Shown here: in pieces, positions 51,701 to 64,000 of the stretch
Numbering within the stretch: the stretch's first letter is position 1
Layout of the letters: the number at the start of each line of letters is the position of its first letter
Source of the DNA: Syngnathus acus
Taxonomy: Eukaryota; Chordata; Actinopteri; Syngnathiformes; Syngnathidae
Direction: 5' to 3'
Assembly (NCBI RefSeq): GCF_901709675.1
Contig: NC_051098.1
Span: 16,427,464-16,491,463, forward strand
Length of the DNA stretch: 64,000 nt
The notes under the pieces: generated by a model
The model's database searches: none
What the model saw: only the letters and a program-made list of their open reading frames with translations
Told to the model about the DNA's origin: nothing
Program-made: the position numbers and the translations under genes

Positions 51701-54700
51701 GGGGGATTAGGACGCGTTTTAATTTCAAACTGGAGTTTCTGCAGTCTTGATGCGGGGCGAATACAAATGATTCAAAGGCGCCTTCTGAAATCCACGCTGA
51801 CAATTTGATCTTTGCGCTTGCTAAACGGGGATTAGCCACGACCGACTTGACGCTAACCGAAAAGCAGGATAATCGTTTGAAATGAGTTCGCTCATATCTG
51901 AAGCCAACGCTCTCTAACGATGCGCTCGTCATAGGGCTCCACTCCTCAGCTCTCCGACTTGGAGAGGAACATCTTGTGCTCCTGCCGGAACATGGGTCGC
52001 AGTGAATTATTCCTCACAACTATCGCTCGCAGGCGGCACGTGTGGGATCAAGCGTGAAATCCTCACGAGCTCGGAGAACATCTTTGCGCCGTTCTCGTGT
52101 CTGTCGCGGCTCTTCTCGGGTTTCCTCAACGACCTGAAAAACAGCCTGAGAACTTTCCCGAGTTTTATGTCGTGCCAGTTCCGCGAGAAGACAAATTAGG
52201 CCGTTCGGAGGCAACAAGCCAAGTGCCAGGACGGGTCGACCTTTCCCCGTACAGTATTTCTTTTGCCTTTAAAGTCTCCCGGGACACACATAAAGGAGAG
52301 CCGTTTGAAATAAGAGCCTTGGGAATTTCCTCCAGACCGCTGTGCTCAGTCAAGGGCTTCAACTTTGGGATCCTGGAGGGGGAAGAAAAAAAAAAAAAAA
52401 AAGAGCAGGCATTGCGAGAATCTTGTGCAGCTTAGTGGTTGCCAGCTTTAATTGCAAAATGAAAATATAAATAAAAACTTGAACATAATAGAGCTGTTTT
52501 GGGAAAACATTGATTGCTGTGCATATGCTCCAGGTGAAAGCAGACTACATTAAAAAATAATAATAATAATAATTATACCTCGCCCATATGCATTTAAATG
52601 TCCTCAAACATGTATTTTAACAACATTGTAATCATATTTGAATGCACAAAAAAGTTGAAGAGGCGGCGCTTGGGCTCAAATGCTCACGTGAGTGTCTGGA
52701 TGTGAGCTGTGGCCAACAGCAGCTCAAATGTTGTTTCGACGCATCTGGACAGACAATTCTCGCAGGCATATGTTCTTTATCCTCTGCAAACTGAGCGCGC
52801 CTCATGCCAGACTGGGCACCAAAAGAGATCCCCGTATTGTGCTTGTGATTTATCTGCTCATTCTTCTCATGTACGCAGAGGCCAAGCACCTCCATTGAGG
52901 CTCCTCACATCTCCCCGCTGAGCGCAAAGCCCGACTCACCCCAAGCCCGGCGGTGGGCGCGCCTCCCTGACCCGACCCCGGCCTTTTGTTCCGAGGCGCC
53001 TTTGGCCTTCCTCTCAGGCACCTCCGGGGCGGCCTCGGAACGAGCTGATCGGTACGGGGCGCTCCCTGCCTTTGCGGCACGCCAGAAAAGGGGCTTCGGG
53101 CTGTGTGAAATGATTGCGGCTCGAAATCTTTTTCCACTCGCCTCTCATTAGCGCTGATACAAGGCTTAGGCTGATTAGACCATATAGCTCACTGGCTTTT
53201 TTTTTCCCTTCTACAGGATTATCCTATCCCGCTCCACCTTAATTGGAGCGCCGAAAGGCACGCGCGCGCCGTCTGGCGCTTTATTGAATCTAAACATTCC
53301 GTCAAAATATAGCCTAGGCTGGGATTAGCGGCCGCTCTTTTGGATTGGAATTTAGTCGTACTATTATTACTTCATGTTATGATAAAGGTTGAAAAGAAAG
53401 TCTCCTGACCGCCGCCATATGTGAAGATTTCGCGGTAAATGAAAGCAAAAGTACGGCACCTGTGTGAGCTTTGTGCATTCACTTGTGCTGCTGCTGCGGT
53501 ATTTTTCGTGAAGTCATAAAGCCCAGCAATCCTCCCGCTGCCTTTTTTCATGACTGAGCCTCGCAATGATGATTAAACTTTGACTTCATGCTCCGCCCAC
53601 ATTAAAGGAGCCTCAAATCCTTGGCCGTTTAGCATCCATGCCTCTGATTTGCTGTCTGCTAGCAAATTTGTGTGAGAACAGGCTGACATCGGGATTGCCG
53701 TGAGAGTCACGTGACTTGGCACTCGCCGCGCTGCGGCTTTGGCACGGAGGCGTGGCAACATCTTTTGTCAGCCCGGAATCACGACCCATTTGTTCGGAGG
53801 GGCCCGAGCCGACCCCCCACGTCAACGACAACATTCCCCTTCGTCGCCGGGATGTTTACACTCATCCGTCAGCGCCGCGCTCGACTATTTATCGCCTGTC
53901 GCGGAAACTTTTTAAGCGTGCAAACGCCTTGTGAAGGTATTTTTAGATGTATTGTGTCCGTTCGGCCGCGTCCCAATTTATCCGGCCTCATTAGCACGGA
54001 CGACGGGTCCGCCGGGCATGCTCGACCGTGACCAAATAAGGACCGTCTACTAAAGGGGAGGGGCCGAGTGGGGGGCACCGAGCTGGCACGGCCCCGGGGC
54101 CCCGCATTCCTTGGCCCGCTCTCTAAAGGATTCTGTCGCTCGTCATCCGCCCACTGTGTTAGTGCACGGAGTTCACGCTCGGCACTTTTGTGCTTTTAGC
54201 AACAAGGCAGATTAAGGTGAAGGTTTGCTCCCCAGTGGTTAAAAAAATAGTATCAAACTGAATGCAATCATCCCTCCACGCTTTTTCTTTTTAAGAGCAG
54301 AGGTGGTGTGTAGACTTTTGCCATCCACCGCATGTTGTCATTGCTTCAAAGAAACAGCGAGACTTCCGCAAAAGTGCCTCTCGTTTTTTTTTTTTTGCTG
54401 AGTGTGCCATTTCGAAGAAGCCCGTGAATCAAAGTTATGAGCGCGGCTTTTGCGCGTGAATTTTGTCCAATAGCGTCTGGTACAAATGAAGGTACCCGCT
54501 GTGAGATTTGCATTAACGGCAGGTGAGGTCATGCGGGTTTTGCCTCAGCCTACGCTTGAAATGCAAATATGGCTGACAAAGCGCTGGTGAAAGATTAACG
54601 CTCGGCGAGACGGTCGGTCGGGGTGGCCGCTTCAAGACTGTTTATCTTCTTTGGAGAGAAATCCGGAGGACGATGGTGTTCTCCCCACTTACGTACCTAA

Positions 54701-57700
54701 CTTACAATCTAAACTCAAAGTTAATGTTTGCTCATCTACCGAGTCAGCATAAATGATTTGCTCCGAGAAGCCCCAAAAGAGCGACGAGATGTTTTCGTAC
54801 GTTGCCATTCATCTCCTTTATTAGCTTAGCGAGCTATTTGCAATGTACTCACATTTTAGCTAATGTGAGCTCTTCCATTTGATCAGCGTGGCCTTAAAAA
54901 GGCTCGTAAAAAGTCTTTCTCGACTTCCTTCTCCGTGAGCGAATTGGGACGTCTGCGCTTTTTCCACGACCTCGGCTTCTTCCTTCACGACTCAAATCGG
55001 CGGCCTGCGTCGCCCGCTAACGTTAATCCACGGAGGCGGGGGTCCTGTCGTACCCGGGTCACAGCCGCCAGTGAGTTTAAGCCGCTGCAAAGTTTGCCTT
55101 TGTTAATGACAAACTACTGAACTCATCCTGCACCGTAATAGCAACGCATCAAGCCAGAGGCCTTGTTTGTCCGTGTCGAAGCGCATTACAGGGGGAGTGG
55201 AGCAGTTGGGGGGAAGGAAAAAAAACAACAGCCATAGGCATGAATTTAGATGCATTTTGATGATGGTGGCTGGGCAGAAAGACAGAAAGGCCCTGCTTGT
55301 GACAGACAGCTGAGGACCCGATGAACCGGACTGTTCGTAATAGCGGTCGGTCATTTGATGGCTGAGCGGACAAAGAAAAAAGCCATCAAGAAAATAGAAA
55401 GCTCTTTCCAATATGATTACTCTTCGATCCCTCAAGTTGGAGTCCCATTCACCGTCTTTGACGTGATGATTTGCTAACTGCGATGATGTCAACGAAGGCC
55501 ATTCTTCTCCTTCTTTAGAGAGAATGATGCCATCGGCGGAAAGGTGAAGCCAGACTTGTATTAGCGGGTCATCGATCGTCTCGGGCTCACACAAGAGATG
55601 GTAGTAAATTGTTGAAAGGGAAAATTCGTCACGCCCTCGCTGGCCTTTTGGTCTAATTAAAACTCTGCGCCGTCTTTATTTGCCCGATGAATTAGCGTTA
55701 GTGTAGCATTAGCGCCATTCGCGTCTGACAACAGTAAGACGACTGGGTGCCATTTTGAAAGCGGCTTCTAAAGGCCAGGATGAATGGAAGCAGTCTGGAT
55801 GGCAAACCCACACCTTTTTGTATTTTAATTAGAAGCCAAGCAGTCGGATCCTACCGATCCCCGGCCCTTCGTACTTCCCACGGACTCTGAAAGTTTTCAA
55901 AAGAGCTTGATCATGGGAAGCTTCCTCCGACCTCCCAGAAACTTAGGTTTAATGAAGGCTAAATTCTCCAGTGGGTTAAATGTGAGTGTGAGTGTGAGTG
56001 TTTTTTTTCTTTGAGGAGTTCCTTTGTTTTTTGCAGGTGGCAACAAACTGAGGAACCAGCAGTTCCGCCTCAACTGGGCTTGGGTCTCATTGGAGAGGAA
56101 GCACTATGTGGTGGACGAGGAGCTCAAGTTCCTGGAGGTGGTCCTCAAGCGTCGAGGCTACCTGGGCGAGACCTCCTTCGTTAGTAAGTCCAAAGTCGAA
56201 CGCTTCGCTTGTTGCTCGAGTTGTATGTCGCTGACATAGATGAACAAATCATTTTTTAATTGTAGCCACAGTGCATATTAGAACCTGTTGGGGTCGTTTG
56301 CCTTTGCCTTTTATGAGGACGCAAAACAAAAAACATACTGTCAGGCCTAAGTACCATCAGACATTATTTCACACACTAAAACCAAGAGTCTTTTCTGTAA
56401 CACAAACAGTCTGGATCAACAACAATCCATAGATAAAAGCGACAGAATTGATTCAAAGAGAAAGAAGTTCCTTTGAACAGGTGCGAGGGAGCTCTCCTCA
56501 TCGTTAGTGAGATAAGAAAGGAAGGGAGTTAAAGGAATTCTTTGGAGCTAGCTTCATTGAACTAAGGGACTCCAACTCGTAAATTATGAGGCCCTCGGTC
56601 AGGCCGATCATCGAATGATTCCAACACATACAGTGACCTTTAACCCCTCTCCCATTTACCGTTCGGATGCACAACAGCGCTCGGTGCACATCCCTACTAG
56701 AGGTCACCTGCAATTGGTGTCACCGCTTCGAACGACGCAGCGAGCAATTTAACGACCGCCACCAAACAAACAACAAGCTGCCCGAGACAATCGAAGCCGC
56801 TTTTATAAACTCGATTAAAAGCGGAGGGGCGCCGCTGTTTTTGTTTTCTTTTTTGGTGTCACCGTTAAGCATCTAAAAAGCGAAGGGATCATTAACATGA
56901 CGTGATGTGGAAGGTCAGATCCCGTGGCATCATTAGCAGCCTCCGTCCGTCGAGAGCTCACGCTAATGCATCAACGCAGGAGGCGATATGCAAATTTCTA
57001 ACCTTTGTTCAACTTGGCGCACGCCTCAGTTGCCGTTTGAAATAAAACGCAACTGTCGCTGCGTGCGTGGATCATTAAAAAAATGTGTCGGGAGATTGAG
57101 CTGACAGTAAGGTGTGAATACGGGGGTGTGAAATTGAAAAGGCTCCTTTCTAATTACGGCAAAAATGAAAAGGAATGTTAACACGGAAAATATTGTGTGA
57201 TGATCCCCGCGTGCTAGCCTCGCAAATTGAAGCGAAGCAAGAATGTGTATTTAAAGAACGTGGGCGGAAATTTAAATTGTTTTGATTATGCGGAGCAAAG
57301 CTTGCTGTTTTATTCATGCTTGCGTTGTAAATGAAAGAAATTCCTCTTTCAACTAATAACAGGGAGGCTGCCACATGCACTCAAATGACTCCAATATGGA
57401 GACATTTCTCCAAATCAGAGCTTGGACGAAACAACCTCGGTGTCTTTGAATCTCAATTGATTTATGTTATAAATATAGCCATGTGTCCTGATATTTTTGT
57501 CTGTGTATAATGTAGAGTACGCTACACGAGTGACTTTGTTCATCAGCCATCCAAAGTAACAATCAGTCAGACACAATTGGGATTCCTCAGTGAACAAGTT
57601 CAGGTCCACTAGTTTTCTTTCAAACGTGAAACCATTTTAGAAAGTCGTCGCAAAAGTAGCAGCCAAGGGCTAACCTTTTTTCATTTTCACATCCCGTTGA

Positions 57701-60700
57701 TGGACTGTCTTAATACCTTTTTTTTTTTTGTCCACGTTGCGTACGAGCCCTTTGTGGTCCGCAGCTCTCGTCAGATCAATGAAGAGTGGACGAGAACAAG
57801 TGAGAACAATAAAACCGGCGTCCGGTGATGGAAAGATCAGCAACGTTGAAATCGGATAAGTCCAACAATTTTGTCCTTACAAGCCCCTCAACAGCCATAC
57901 AACCTTTTATGTTGTACATTGCTCACAAAATTGAGCGCAGCCTTCCATTACCCCAGAGTGTGTTTGGCCATAAAGAAAAGAACACATATTTTTCAAAACA
58001 AAAGGTCAAACATTTGCCGACGTGAGGAAACGATCAAATATTTATAGTTTGAACTCCATTTCACCGCTTGTACAAATAAACACGCTGCCACCGGCAATAA
58101 TTACCCTCATCATTTAGTGTAAATGGCCAACACGGCTAATCAGCCTGCCTGGCTAAAATGAAGCGACGTGAGTTTTGCTAGGCGGGCTCACATTTTCGTT
58201 GGAGTTTCCGAGTCACCGCAACCATGCAAGTTGCATGCTAAAGTTTTGGGATGAATTCATTCTCCTTGCCAAGTTAGCAGACTCAACCGCCCCCCCCTTA
58301 CACCGCCGAGGGGGATGCTAAGATGGACCATCTTATCTCAGTTTGGCTGTGCTGGAGCTTCTTTCCCTCCCGTCTCTACTTACATATCAAAGTCCTCGCT
58401 TTCATTTCAAAGAGCAGGTGAATAAATCAGTTCTAGTCGCCCAAAGAGTCAAACGTATGCATTTCATGTATGCAGCCTGAGCATCTTTCTTCGACAAGAG
58501 GAATTATTTAACCTTTTCCTTCCGCTGACAATTTATTGAGGAAGGAACTAGGACCGGCGTTCCCTACGAGTAAAATGGTTCTTAGGTGAATGAAATTGCC
58601 TTGAACCTTTAAACATGATCCAAAAGCCAGCAAATGTAGTGGAGTCATCTTTCAGAATTTGGCCTGGTACGTATTTTTAACCAAGCCTTTCGGGGGAATG
58701 AGCCAATTAGCGTCAACGTTGACCATCTGGACAAGGCTACAGATTTTGGACTTTGGGTCCAGACATATAACCAGAGTCAAGTTTTGCATACTTGAATCCA
58801 AGAGGTTTGATTCCTCAACATTTTGAAATGTTTGTTTTGAAATATGGTTCGCTTCCTGGAAATTGGGTCACTGGTACCACCAATGGGAAAAAAGACATAC
58901 CTAGCCATGACATGACTCCAAATGCTCAGATTCCCTTTCAATGTTTCTATGCTGTCAGTTTACAAACGCTCAACGACAAAAGTATTGGAACAGCGACGCA
59001 TGCATGAAAATATCTGGAGACCAGTGAAGTTCAAGCTCTACTTTGGTGCGTCGGTGTCAGCCGGGATAATGGCCCTGCGGCGGGTTGCCTTGTTTGCTGC
59101 CAAAGCCCGCCGCATGTCGTGTGGTCAGTTCCAGGAGACAATGAAGTTGACATTTTACGGGCCTCGGCTCTCCCGCCGCCAGCGTCGCAGCGACAGTCAA
59201 ACGCTGAAGGTCAAAGACGGGCTGAGGAGATAGATAATTGGCTTCAGCTCGGCCATAACCAGTCGAGACACGTAGCTTGGGACCCAAAACGGACCAGAAA
59301 TCACCACCGATGGAGGCGCCCGGGCTTCACCTGCTTTTATTGATGAGTTTGTTTATGGCGAGTTGAGCTGGCGTTTTTATACCTGTGAGAGATATCGTTG
59401 CCAATGAAGTCATGAGTCTTGTCATGATAACTTTTTGTTTGCGTCCTCCGCAAAGGCATCGGCACCAAGGACGGAACGGCGCTCAAGGACAAAGATTTCC
59501 GCGGCAAATCTCAGAAGCAGGTGCAGTTCAACCCGGGTCAGACCTCCGCCACCTGGAAGGTGCGCATCCTGCCAGATAGCGAGTACGAGGTGTCCGAGAC
59601 CTTCCAGATCGTTCTCTCCGAACCTGTGATGGCCGTCCTCGAATCCCCGGAAGCCGCCAGCGTGGAGATCGTGGACCCTGCTGATGGTCAGTTGCTGTTT
59701 TTGTTTTTCCCTCTTGTAAAACACCACGGCGTTAGCGCCAGGAAGCAGAGTCTGCGGGTGAACCTAATAAAGTGGCGGCTTTTCAATCCGAGATATTCAT
59801 CCTGAAGTGGAAAGCCATTTTCAACCACTTAGCGCTGAAGTGTTTCAGGTCAAATGCATCGAGAGCAGGTAGCATGACCTCACCACTTTCAATCACGGCA
59901 TCTCCAGCGACCGTTGAATGCGACGTGGCCATGAACAAATGACGGGAGTGCGCTTGACTTCTCCGAGAGAGGGGGCTTTCTGCGGCAAAATAACTCAAGC
60001 CAAAGGAATAACAAAAGGATTTTATGCAAAGGATGGGATAGAGACTAAGTAGCGAAGTCTTCAAAGTGGGTGACGACTCAAGGAGCATCCTGACTTTATC
60101 CAAGGATTTTAACTTAAGCTTCCCAAAAACTGGGATTAACCCCAAAAAAAAATGTCCTCCAGCTAGCTGAGGTCTCTCGGAATCTCAGAAAAAGTAACAG
60201 AGTAGTGTATAGAATGGGCGACAGCTGCAAAAAGAGGAGCAGCTGGTTGAGTTGAGTCACAAGGTGCGCTTTCCAAGACTTCAATGGGAATTTCTTTAGC
60301 GCGAAACTCCGGAACCTTTATTTTGCGGCCTTGGTCCTTTGAAAAGCTCCGCGGCGTCACAAACTAGCCTTTGTCAGCCGGTCAAGTGAGTCCTTTTGAG
60401 TTCTGGTTGATGTGAAAAATGACAAGTTGACGCCTTTCCCACTGCATTACAGTTAGCAGACAAGCTAACGGTTAGTCAAACAAGCTAACAGCCAAACTTC
60501 AATTTCTTTTTGTAATGACCGCTTCAAACCACCGGGAAGAATAGGAGTTAAAATCCGGCGCCACTTTTGGAGCCACAGTCGTGGAAAAGATATGAAAGAA
60601 ATGCGCAACAATAACAAGTGAACATTGCTTCTGTAAACAGTTGCGCCGCCGCTGCCGCCGCCTCATATACACGAGTGCTGAGGTGCGGAAAAGTGCAGCC

Positions 60701-61150
60701 GGCGTATAAATATGGATAAGCAAGTCTCCTGGGACTTTGCCGGATGGATTGGCTGTCAACAATTTATGCAAATGAGCATGTTCACTTGCTAGTTTGCTCT
60801 GCGAAACATCTCTGGTGGACAATCACCCCACGACACGCCAACACGGATTCGTTGTCACCTTTTGCGTTTTTTGACGTGTTTTGGCAGCTCAAAGAATGAA
60901 AAAAAAGAAAAGGCTTTCTCCTCTTTCGTTTGCTGCGCCCGGAGGTTTTGTGTCTTGTCAAGGTCCCGTTCACGAGCGCAATGATGACTGAAGCCCGCAC
61001 GAAAAAAAAAAGCCGCGCCGCAGTCGAGAGAAGTCGGCAATTGTGATTGGCGTGCTTAATGAAAACATTTGTTTTACAGTGTTTGTAATTAACCGTCTGC
61101 AGGAGAAACAAAGATAAACAAATTACAGCAACTGATGACACACACACACA

Positions 61151-61196
<46 letters not shown>

Positions 61197-63075
61197 ACAC
61201 ACACACATACACGTACCGTAATTTTCGGACTATAAGTCGCACCGGAGTATAAGTCGCACCAGCCATAAAATGCCCAAAAAAGTGAAAAAAAACATATATA
61301 TGTATATAAGTCGCTCCTGAGTATAAGTCGCCCCCCCACCCAAACTATGAAAAAAAACCGCGACTTATAGTCCGAAAATTACGGTACATATGTGATCACA
61401 GTAAAAATCGAGTGTAAGTTTCTAGCGCGAATGAAATTGAATCATGAAGTGTTCTTTTTCCTTTCATGCCGGGCGTGCATGACGGAGTAAAATGTTCCTA
61501 TGACAGAGCATCCATTGATGTGTAAACTCCACGTTTTGCATTTAAATGATTTAAATCGTTCATTGCACTTCTCCTTCACTTCATCCCGCTCAAACGGAAT
61601 ATATCAAGGGACGGGTTGAATTTCCTAACACTTCATTTTCTGCCCCTCGTTCCCCTTCAGAGTCATCCGTGTTCATTCCGGCAGCCGCGTACAACATCGA
61701 GGAGGACGTCGGCGAGCTGATGGTGCCGGTGAGGCGTAGCGGCGACGTGGGCCAGGAGCTCATGGTGGTCTGCTTCACTCAGCAAGGTAAACAAAATTGA
61801 GTGCCGGATGAGGTTTCACTCTAATGACTTTTTCTTTCGGCATGCATATGACTTCCTCGACTAATTCAACAAAGAAAACCTCCGTTTTTATAAATCATGT
61901 AATATTCAATGTCTTTTTTTCCCCAGTCTAGCGTAAACTGTAAATATAGACTTGTTTCAAGTCAAAGAAAATGTTTTATTCAGCAGATATTTTGTGTTAC
62001 GAGGACATTGGGTGATTTTTTTTTCTTCTTCCATACTGTGCAAAAATCACTCAAGTGGCTTTTTAGAGATACAAATGATGATTAGAAGCAGCTAGCCATC
62101 CAAATACAAAGCTCATCATTTTCAGATTGTTCTGAAACAATGGACTTTATATTGTCTAACGTAGACACTGGCACTCTCACTTCCAAGACTAATCATGTCT
62201 TCCAGAAGTTTGAGGGCATAAAACCACCAAAGGCAGGCCGGGCCGGCTGGCCTGGCGACGATGTTATGGGCCACTTGAGGATCATTAAATGACAACAAAG
62301 CCGCAGAGGCGGACATCACAACAGAATATAAAACCAAACGAGCAAAAAGAAGAACAAAGTTGTTTAACCCCCTCCACCCAGCGGATATTAAAGCAGGGGT
62401 ATCAAACTCATTTGGGTCGTAGCCATAGTTTCCCTCGGAGGGACGTCTTCTATATATACAGTATAGGCTACAAAACTAACTGATGAATACCTAACTAGTT
62501 TTGAAATCAGAGACTAGTAAAAAGTGTTCAAATATTTTAAAAAGACGAACGATAACAAAAATTGCAAGCAACATCTCTATTTTTTTCAAAGTGAAGACAA
62601 TTTGTAATTTTAGTAATGACACAAAGTCGATGCACAATTTTTCTTCGCGGGCCACATAAAATGATGTGGTGGGCCGTATATGGCCCCCGGGCCTGATGTT
62701 TGAAACCTACGCCTTCAAGCTTCAGAAATGAAAAAAAAATCCATTATCAGCATTTCAGTGTACTATATGTTGTTTACACACAGTGAAGAAAATGGAATCC
62801 ATCTAATGTCGGTGTTTCCGTAGCGTCAGCCACGGGCACGGTGCCCACCAGCGTGCTGTCCTACTCCGACTACATCTCGCGGCCGGAGGACCACCGCAGC
62901 GTGCTGCGCTTCGACAAGGGCGAGGTGGAGAAGCCGTGCCGCGTGGTGATCATCGACGACTCGCTCTACGAGCCCGACGAAAGCTTCAACGTCAGCCTCG
63001 GCGTGCCCATGGGGGGCCGCCTGGGCGCCCGCTTCCCCAGCACCAGAATCACCATCCTGCCCGACATGGACGACG
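37692..63075 (+). CDS. frem2: FREM2 (FRAS1-related extracellular matrix protein 2), 5' six exons, partial
   Basis: Large basement-membrane protein of the Fraser complex with FRAS1 and FREM1, needed for epidermal-dermal adhesion and for fin-fold integrity in fish. Exons in the window are 37692-42708, 43708-43797, 56037-56183, 59456-59686, 61661-61786 and 62824-63075 (5863 nt, about 1954 residues of an expected ~3100). The N-terminus is a signal peptide ([13 protein letters not shown]) followed by the FREM N-domain ([19 protein letters not shown]). Twelve CSPG repeats follow, each opening with a PPxI/V-type strand (for example [39 protein letters not shown]). Exons 3-4 carry the first Calx-beta domain and exons 5-6 the second ([28 protein letters not shown]). 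Later Calx-beta domains, the transmembrane segment and the cytoplasmic tail are outside the window. The a or b paralogue is unassigned. Confidence 0.95.
43508..43650 (+). repeat. (GGAT)n array, ~35 units, in FREM2 intron 1
   Basis: The longest tetranucleotide array in the window (143 bp, uninterrupted). It ends 57 bp before the acceptor of FREM2 exon 2 and so sits where the branch point and polypyrimidine tract of that intron must lie. Confidence 0.95.
43708..43797 (+). CDS. frem2: FREM2 exon 2
   Basis: A 90-bp exon encoding [17 protein letters not shown]... to FSIEDSG, matching human ADINDMKICYVLREG. It follows a T-run acceptor (TTTTTTTAG) only about 60 bp after a large GGAT array, and its donor is GTAAGT. 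Confidence 0.92.
47675..47755 (+). repeat. Dispersed retroposon-like tail
   Basis: GTCTGCTTTATTGTCAATTT followed by CACATGTCAAGACATACA and an A-run. It resembles the repeat tail at 15424-15485 (both CTTTAT-GTCA ... CACATGT). The family name is not known to me. Confidence 0.35.
55979..56001 (+). repeat. (GTGAGT)n hexamer run before FREM2 exon 3
   Basis: About three to four GTGAGT-type hexamers 35 bp before the exon 3 acceptor. Each unit resembles a consensus 5' splice site, yet all lie on the intronic side of the acceptor. Confidence 0.7.
56037..56183 (+). CDS. frem2: FREM2 exon 3 (Calx-beta 1, first half)
   Basis: A 147-bp exon encoding [20 protein letters not shown]... [15 protein letters not shown], the opening strands of the first Calx-beta domain. 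Acceptor TTTTTTGCAG, donor A|GTAAGT. Confidence 0.94.
56184..59455. other. FREM2 intron 3
   Basis: A 3.3-kb intron with no gene seen. It contains octamer-like ATGCAAAT (about 56987) and AT-rich unique DNA. Confidence 0.5.
59456..59686 (+). CDS. frem2: FREM2 exon 4 (Calx-beta 1, second half)
   Basis: A 231-bp exon encoding [17 protein letters not shown], then [17 protein letters not shown] and [20 protein letters not shown]. The donor GTCAGT leaves one base of a Gly/Glu codon. Confidence 0.94.
61138..61212. repeat. Compound (CA)n-(TA)n-(CA)n microsatellite
   Basis: CA units, about 18 TA units, then CA units, abutting the MITE. Confidence 0.9.
61213..61387. mobile_element. Palindromic MITE with 28-bp perfect inverted repeats
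   Basis: A 175-bp element whose ends are perfect inverted repeats of at least 28 bp, starting GTACCGTAATTTTCGGACTA; the left end is 61213-61240 and the right end 61360-61387. The interior carries four more ATAAGTCGC motifs in direct orientation. It has no coding capacity. Such 'tataagtcgc' elements are abundant in fish genomes (family knowledge). It lies in FREM2 intron 4, directly after a (CA)/(TA) tract. Confidence 0.9.
61661..61786 (+). CDS. frem2: FREM2 exon 5 (Calx-beta 2, first half)
   Basis: A 126-bp exon encoding [40 protein letters not shown]. Acceptor CCCCTTCAG, donor G|GTAAAC. Confidence 0.93.
62393..62712 (+). repeat. Dispersed repeat, copy 3 (most complete)
   Basis: It starts CAGGGGTATCAAACTCATTT and ends GGGCCTGATGTTTGAAACCT, giving imperfect inverted ends (ATCAAACTCA against TGATGTTTGA). 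The interior matches copy 1 at 22225-22480 over most of its length. It lies in FREM2 intron 5. Probably a non-autonomous hAT-like element. Confidence 0.65.
62824..63075 (+). CDS. frem2: FREM2 exon 6 (Calx-beta 2, second half)
   Basis: A 252-bp exon encoding [20 protein letters not shown], then [19 protein letters not shown] and [11 protein letters not shown]. It is very close to the human sequence. The donor is GTAAGA; the next exon is not in the window. Confidence 0.94.
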
Positions 63076-64000
63076 GTAAGACCGAAAAAAAAAAAAAAGC
63101 TTTGTCGTCGAATAGAGAAAAGTACTTTGCTGCTGAGAGACGATTTGCGTGCGAGTGCATCTTTGCATAAACGCAGTTCAGCATCCTCAAGTTCACCCAT
63201 CCTTGTCCTTTTTTCACTTTATTCCTCAAAAGGATTTTTTTCAATGCTACAATACTGACGGGGACCATTGAACTTTCAATTTTGCTATTTATTCAGCGGA
63301 ATGCACCATTTCTTTTTCCCAATTGAAGCATGCAGAAAAACATTGCCGGAGTTATTTTTCTGTTCTTTGCTTTAGAAGTGTGCTGCTGTTGATGTCAAGA
63401 GAAATGTTTGCGTGAACGTGTGGCCATGCGGGTGCGTGTGTGCAGCAAAGCCGGATCCACACACTCGCACGGCTTTTTCATGTCGCAAATAGTCTTGGTG
63501 GGAAAACTCATCATTAGTGGCTCTTTTTTCTCAAATTAACCTTTGCACTCAATCATTGATTGACAAGGTGTCATTTTAGTGCTTTTATATCTTTATTTTC
63601 GCTACCCACAGCTACTGCGGGTAAATACATAAAATTATATTTATATTATTTAATATTGATATAGTATATTTGTCTTCCTTCAATAAATCTAAAATGGCAA
63701 AGCAAGGCAACAAACAACACGTTTGTACGTAAGCAGAAAAATAAATGTTCTATTAAAGCCTGCCAAAAAATATCGTTAATATTTTAGATGTTTATTTTAG
63801 ACTGCAGTAGCTTTAAAAGACTTGTTTTAAGTGGAAGCATCTATTTATGTCGCATTTTTTAAGCAGTGTTTGGGTCGCTGGCAGTTTTGGCCCTTAGGGA
63901 CACAAGTGATCACAATGAGAAAAAGACACATTTCCCTGCAAAGTCGAGCTGACACTTCAATGTGAGCCTTTGTTGCCGTTGATTGCCGTTCCACGGCTCC
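63076..64000. other. FREM2 intron 6 (continues beyond window)
   Basis: AT-rich intronic DNA. No further FREM2 exon was recognised up to the right edge. Confidence 0.55.

Larger units (their letters stand above)
43798..56036. other. FREM2 intron 2 (12.2 kb)
   Basis: The largest intron seen; no gene is supported in it on either strand. It contains GC-rich unique blocks (for example 44200-44330 and 48950-49150) and a dispersed retroposon-like tail (about 47675-47755). Simple repeats include GGAA at 48017-48031, TCTG at about 48187-48212 and GTGAGT just before exon 3. Large first or second introns of FREM2 are usual and could house enhancers, but none can be shown from sequence alone. Confidence 0.5.
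59687..61660. other. FREM2 intron 4
   Basis: A 2.0-kb intron with no gene. It holds CA/TA simple repeats (about 61138-61212) and the palindromic MITE at 61213-61387. Confidence 0.55.

Overview
The window is nuclear genomic DNA from a vertebrate, most likely a ray-finned (teleost) fish. Its genes have many short exons with GT-AG introns, and the predicted proteins align from memory with human family members but diverge as fish orthologues do. The DNA carries typical fish interspersed repeats: a hAT-type element with an 8-bp target duplication, a small palindromic MITE, and long GGAT arrays. I cannot name the species. Nothing in it is bacterial or viral.

Five genes are present in the order DCLK1 (-), SPART/SPG20 (-), POSTN (-), TRPC4 (-), FREM2 (+). 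This matches human 13q13, where DCLK1, SPART, POSTN, TRPC4 and FREM2 lie in the same order. UFM1, which lies between TRPC4 and FREM2 in mammals, is not seen here. DCLK1 is cut by the left edge, leaving only its first two coding exons (about 1.6-2.4 kb). SPART is complete in seven coding exons (4.26-7.11 kb, 569 codons). POSTN is complete in 22 coding exons (13.2-24.4 kb, 789 codons), and its tiny last exon was found only by following reading-frame phase. TRPC4 is complete in ten coding exons (27.2-32.0 kb, 864 codons). FREM2 begins at 37.69 kb with one 5-kb exon carrying the CSPG repeats. Its next five exons carry the first two Calx-beta domains, and the gene runs off the right edge. For every complete gene the summed exon lengths are a multiple of three and all junction phases agree, which is the main evidence for the models.

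The genes do not form a pathway and are simply an old linkage group. DCLK1 acts on microtubules, spartin on endosomes, lipid droplets and midbody, periostin and FREM2 in extracellular matrix and basement membrane, and TRPC4 is a plasma-membrane cation channel.

Intergenic and intronic DNA holds dispersed repeats, simple-sequence arrays, candidate CTCF-like motifs at gene boundaries and a TATA box before POSTN. A compact ETS/CRE/NRF1/RFX-type promoter signature also lies inside the DCLK1 intron with no gene yet attached. I found no CRISPR, no tRNA or rRNA genes, and no evidence of an undescribed multi-gene system. The most interesting points are the unexplained intronic promoter, the shortened TRPC4 tail without the PDZ ligand, the 13-residue repeat array in the periostin tail with a GC donor, and the well-preserved transposable elements.
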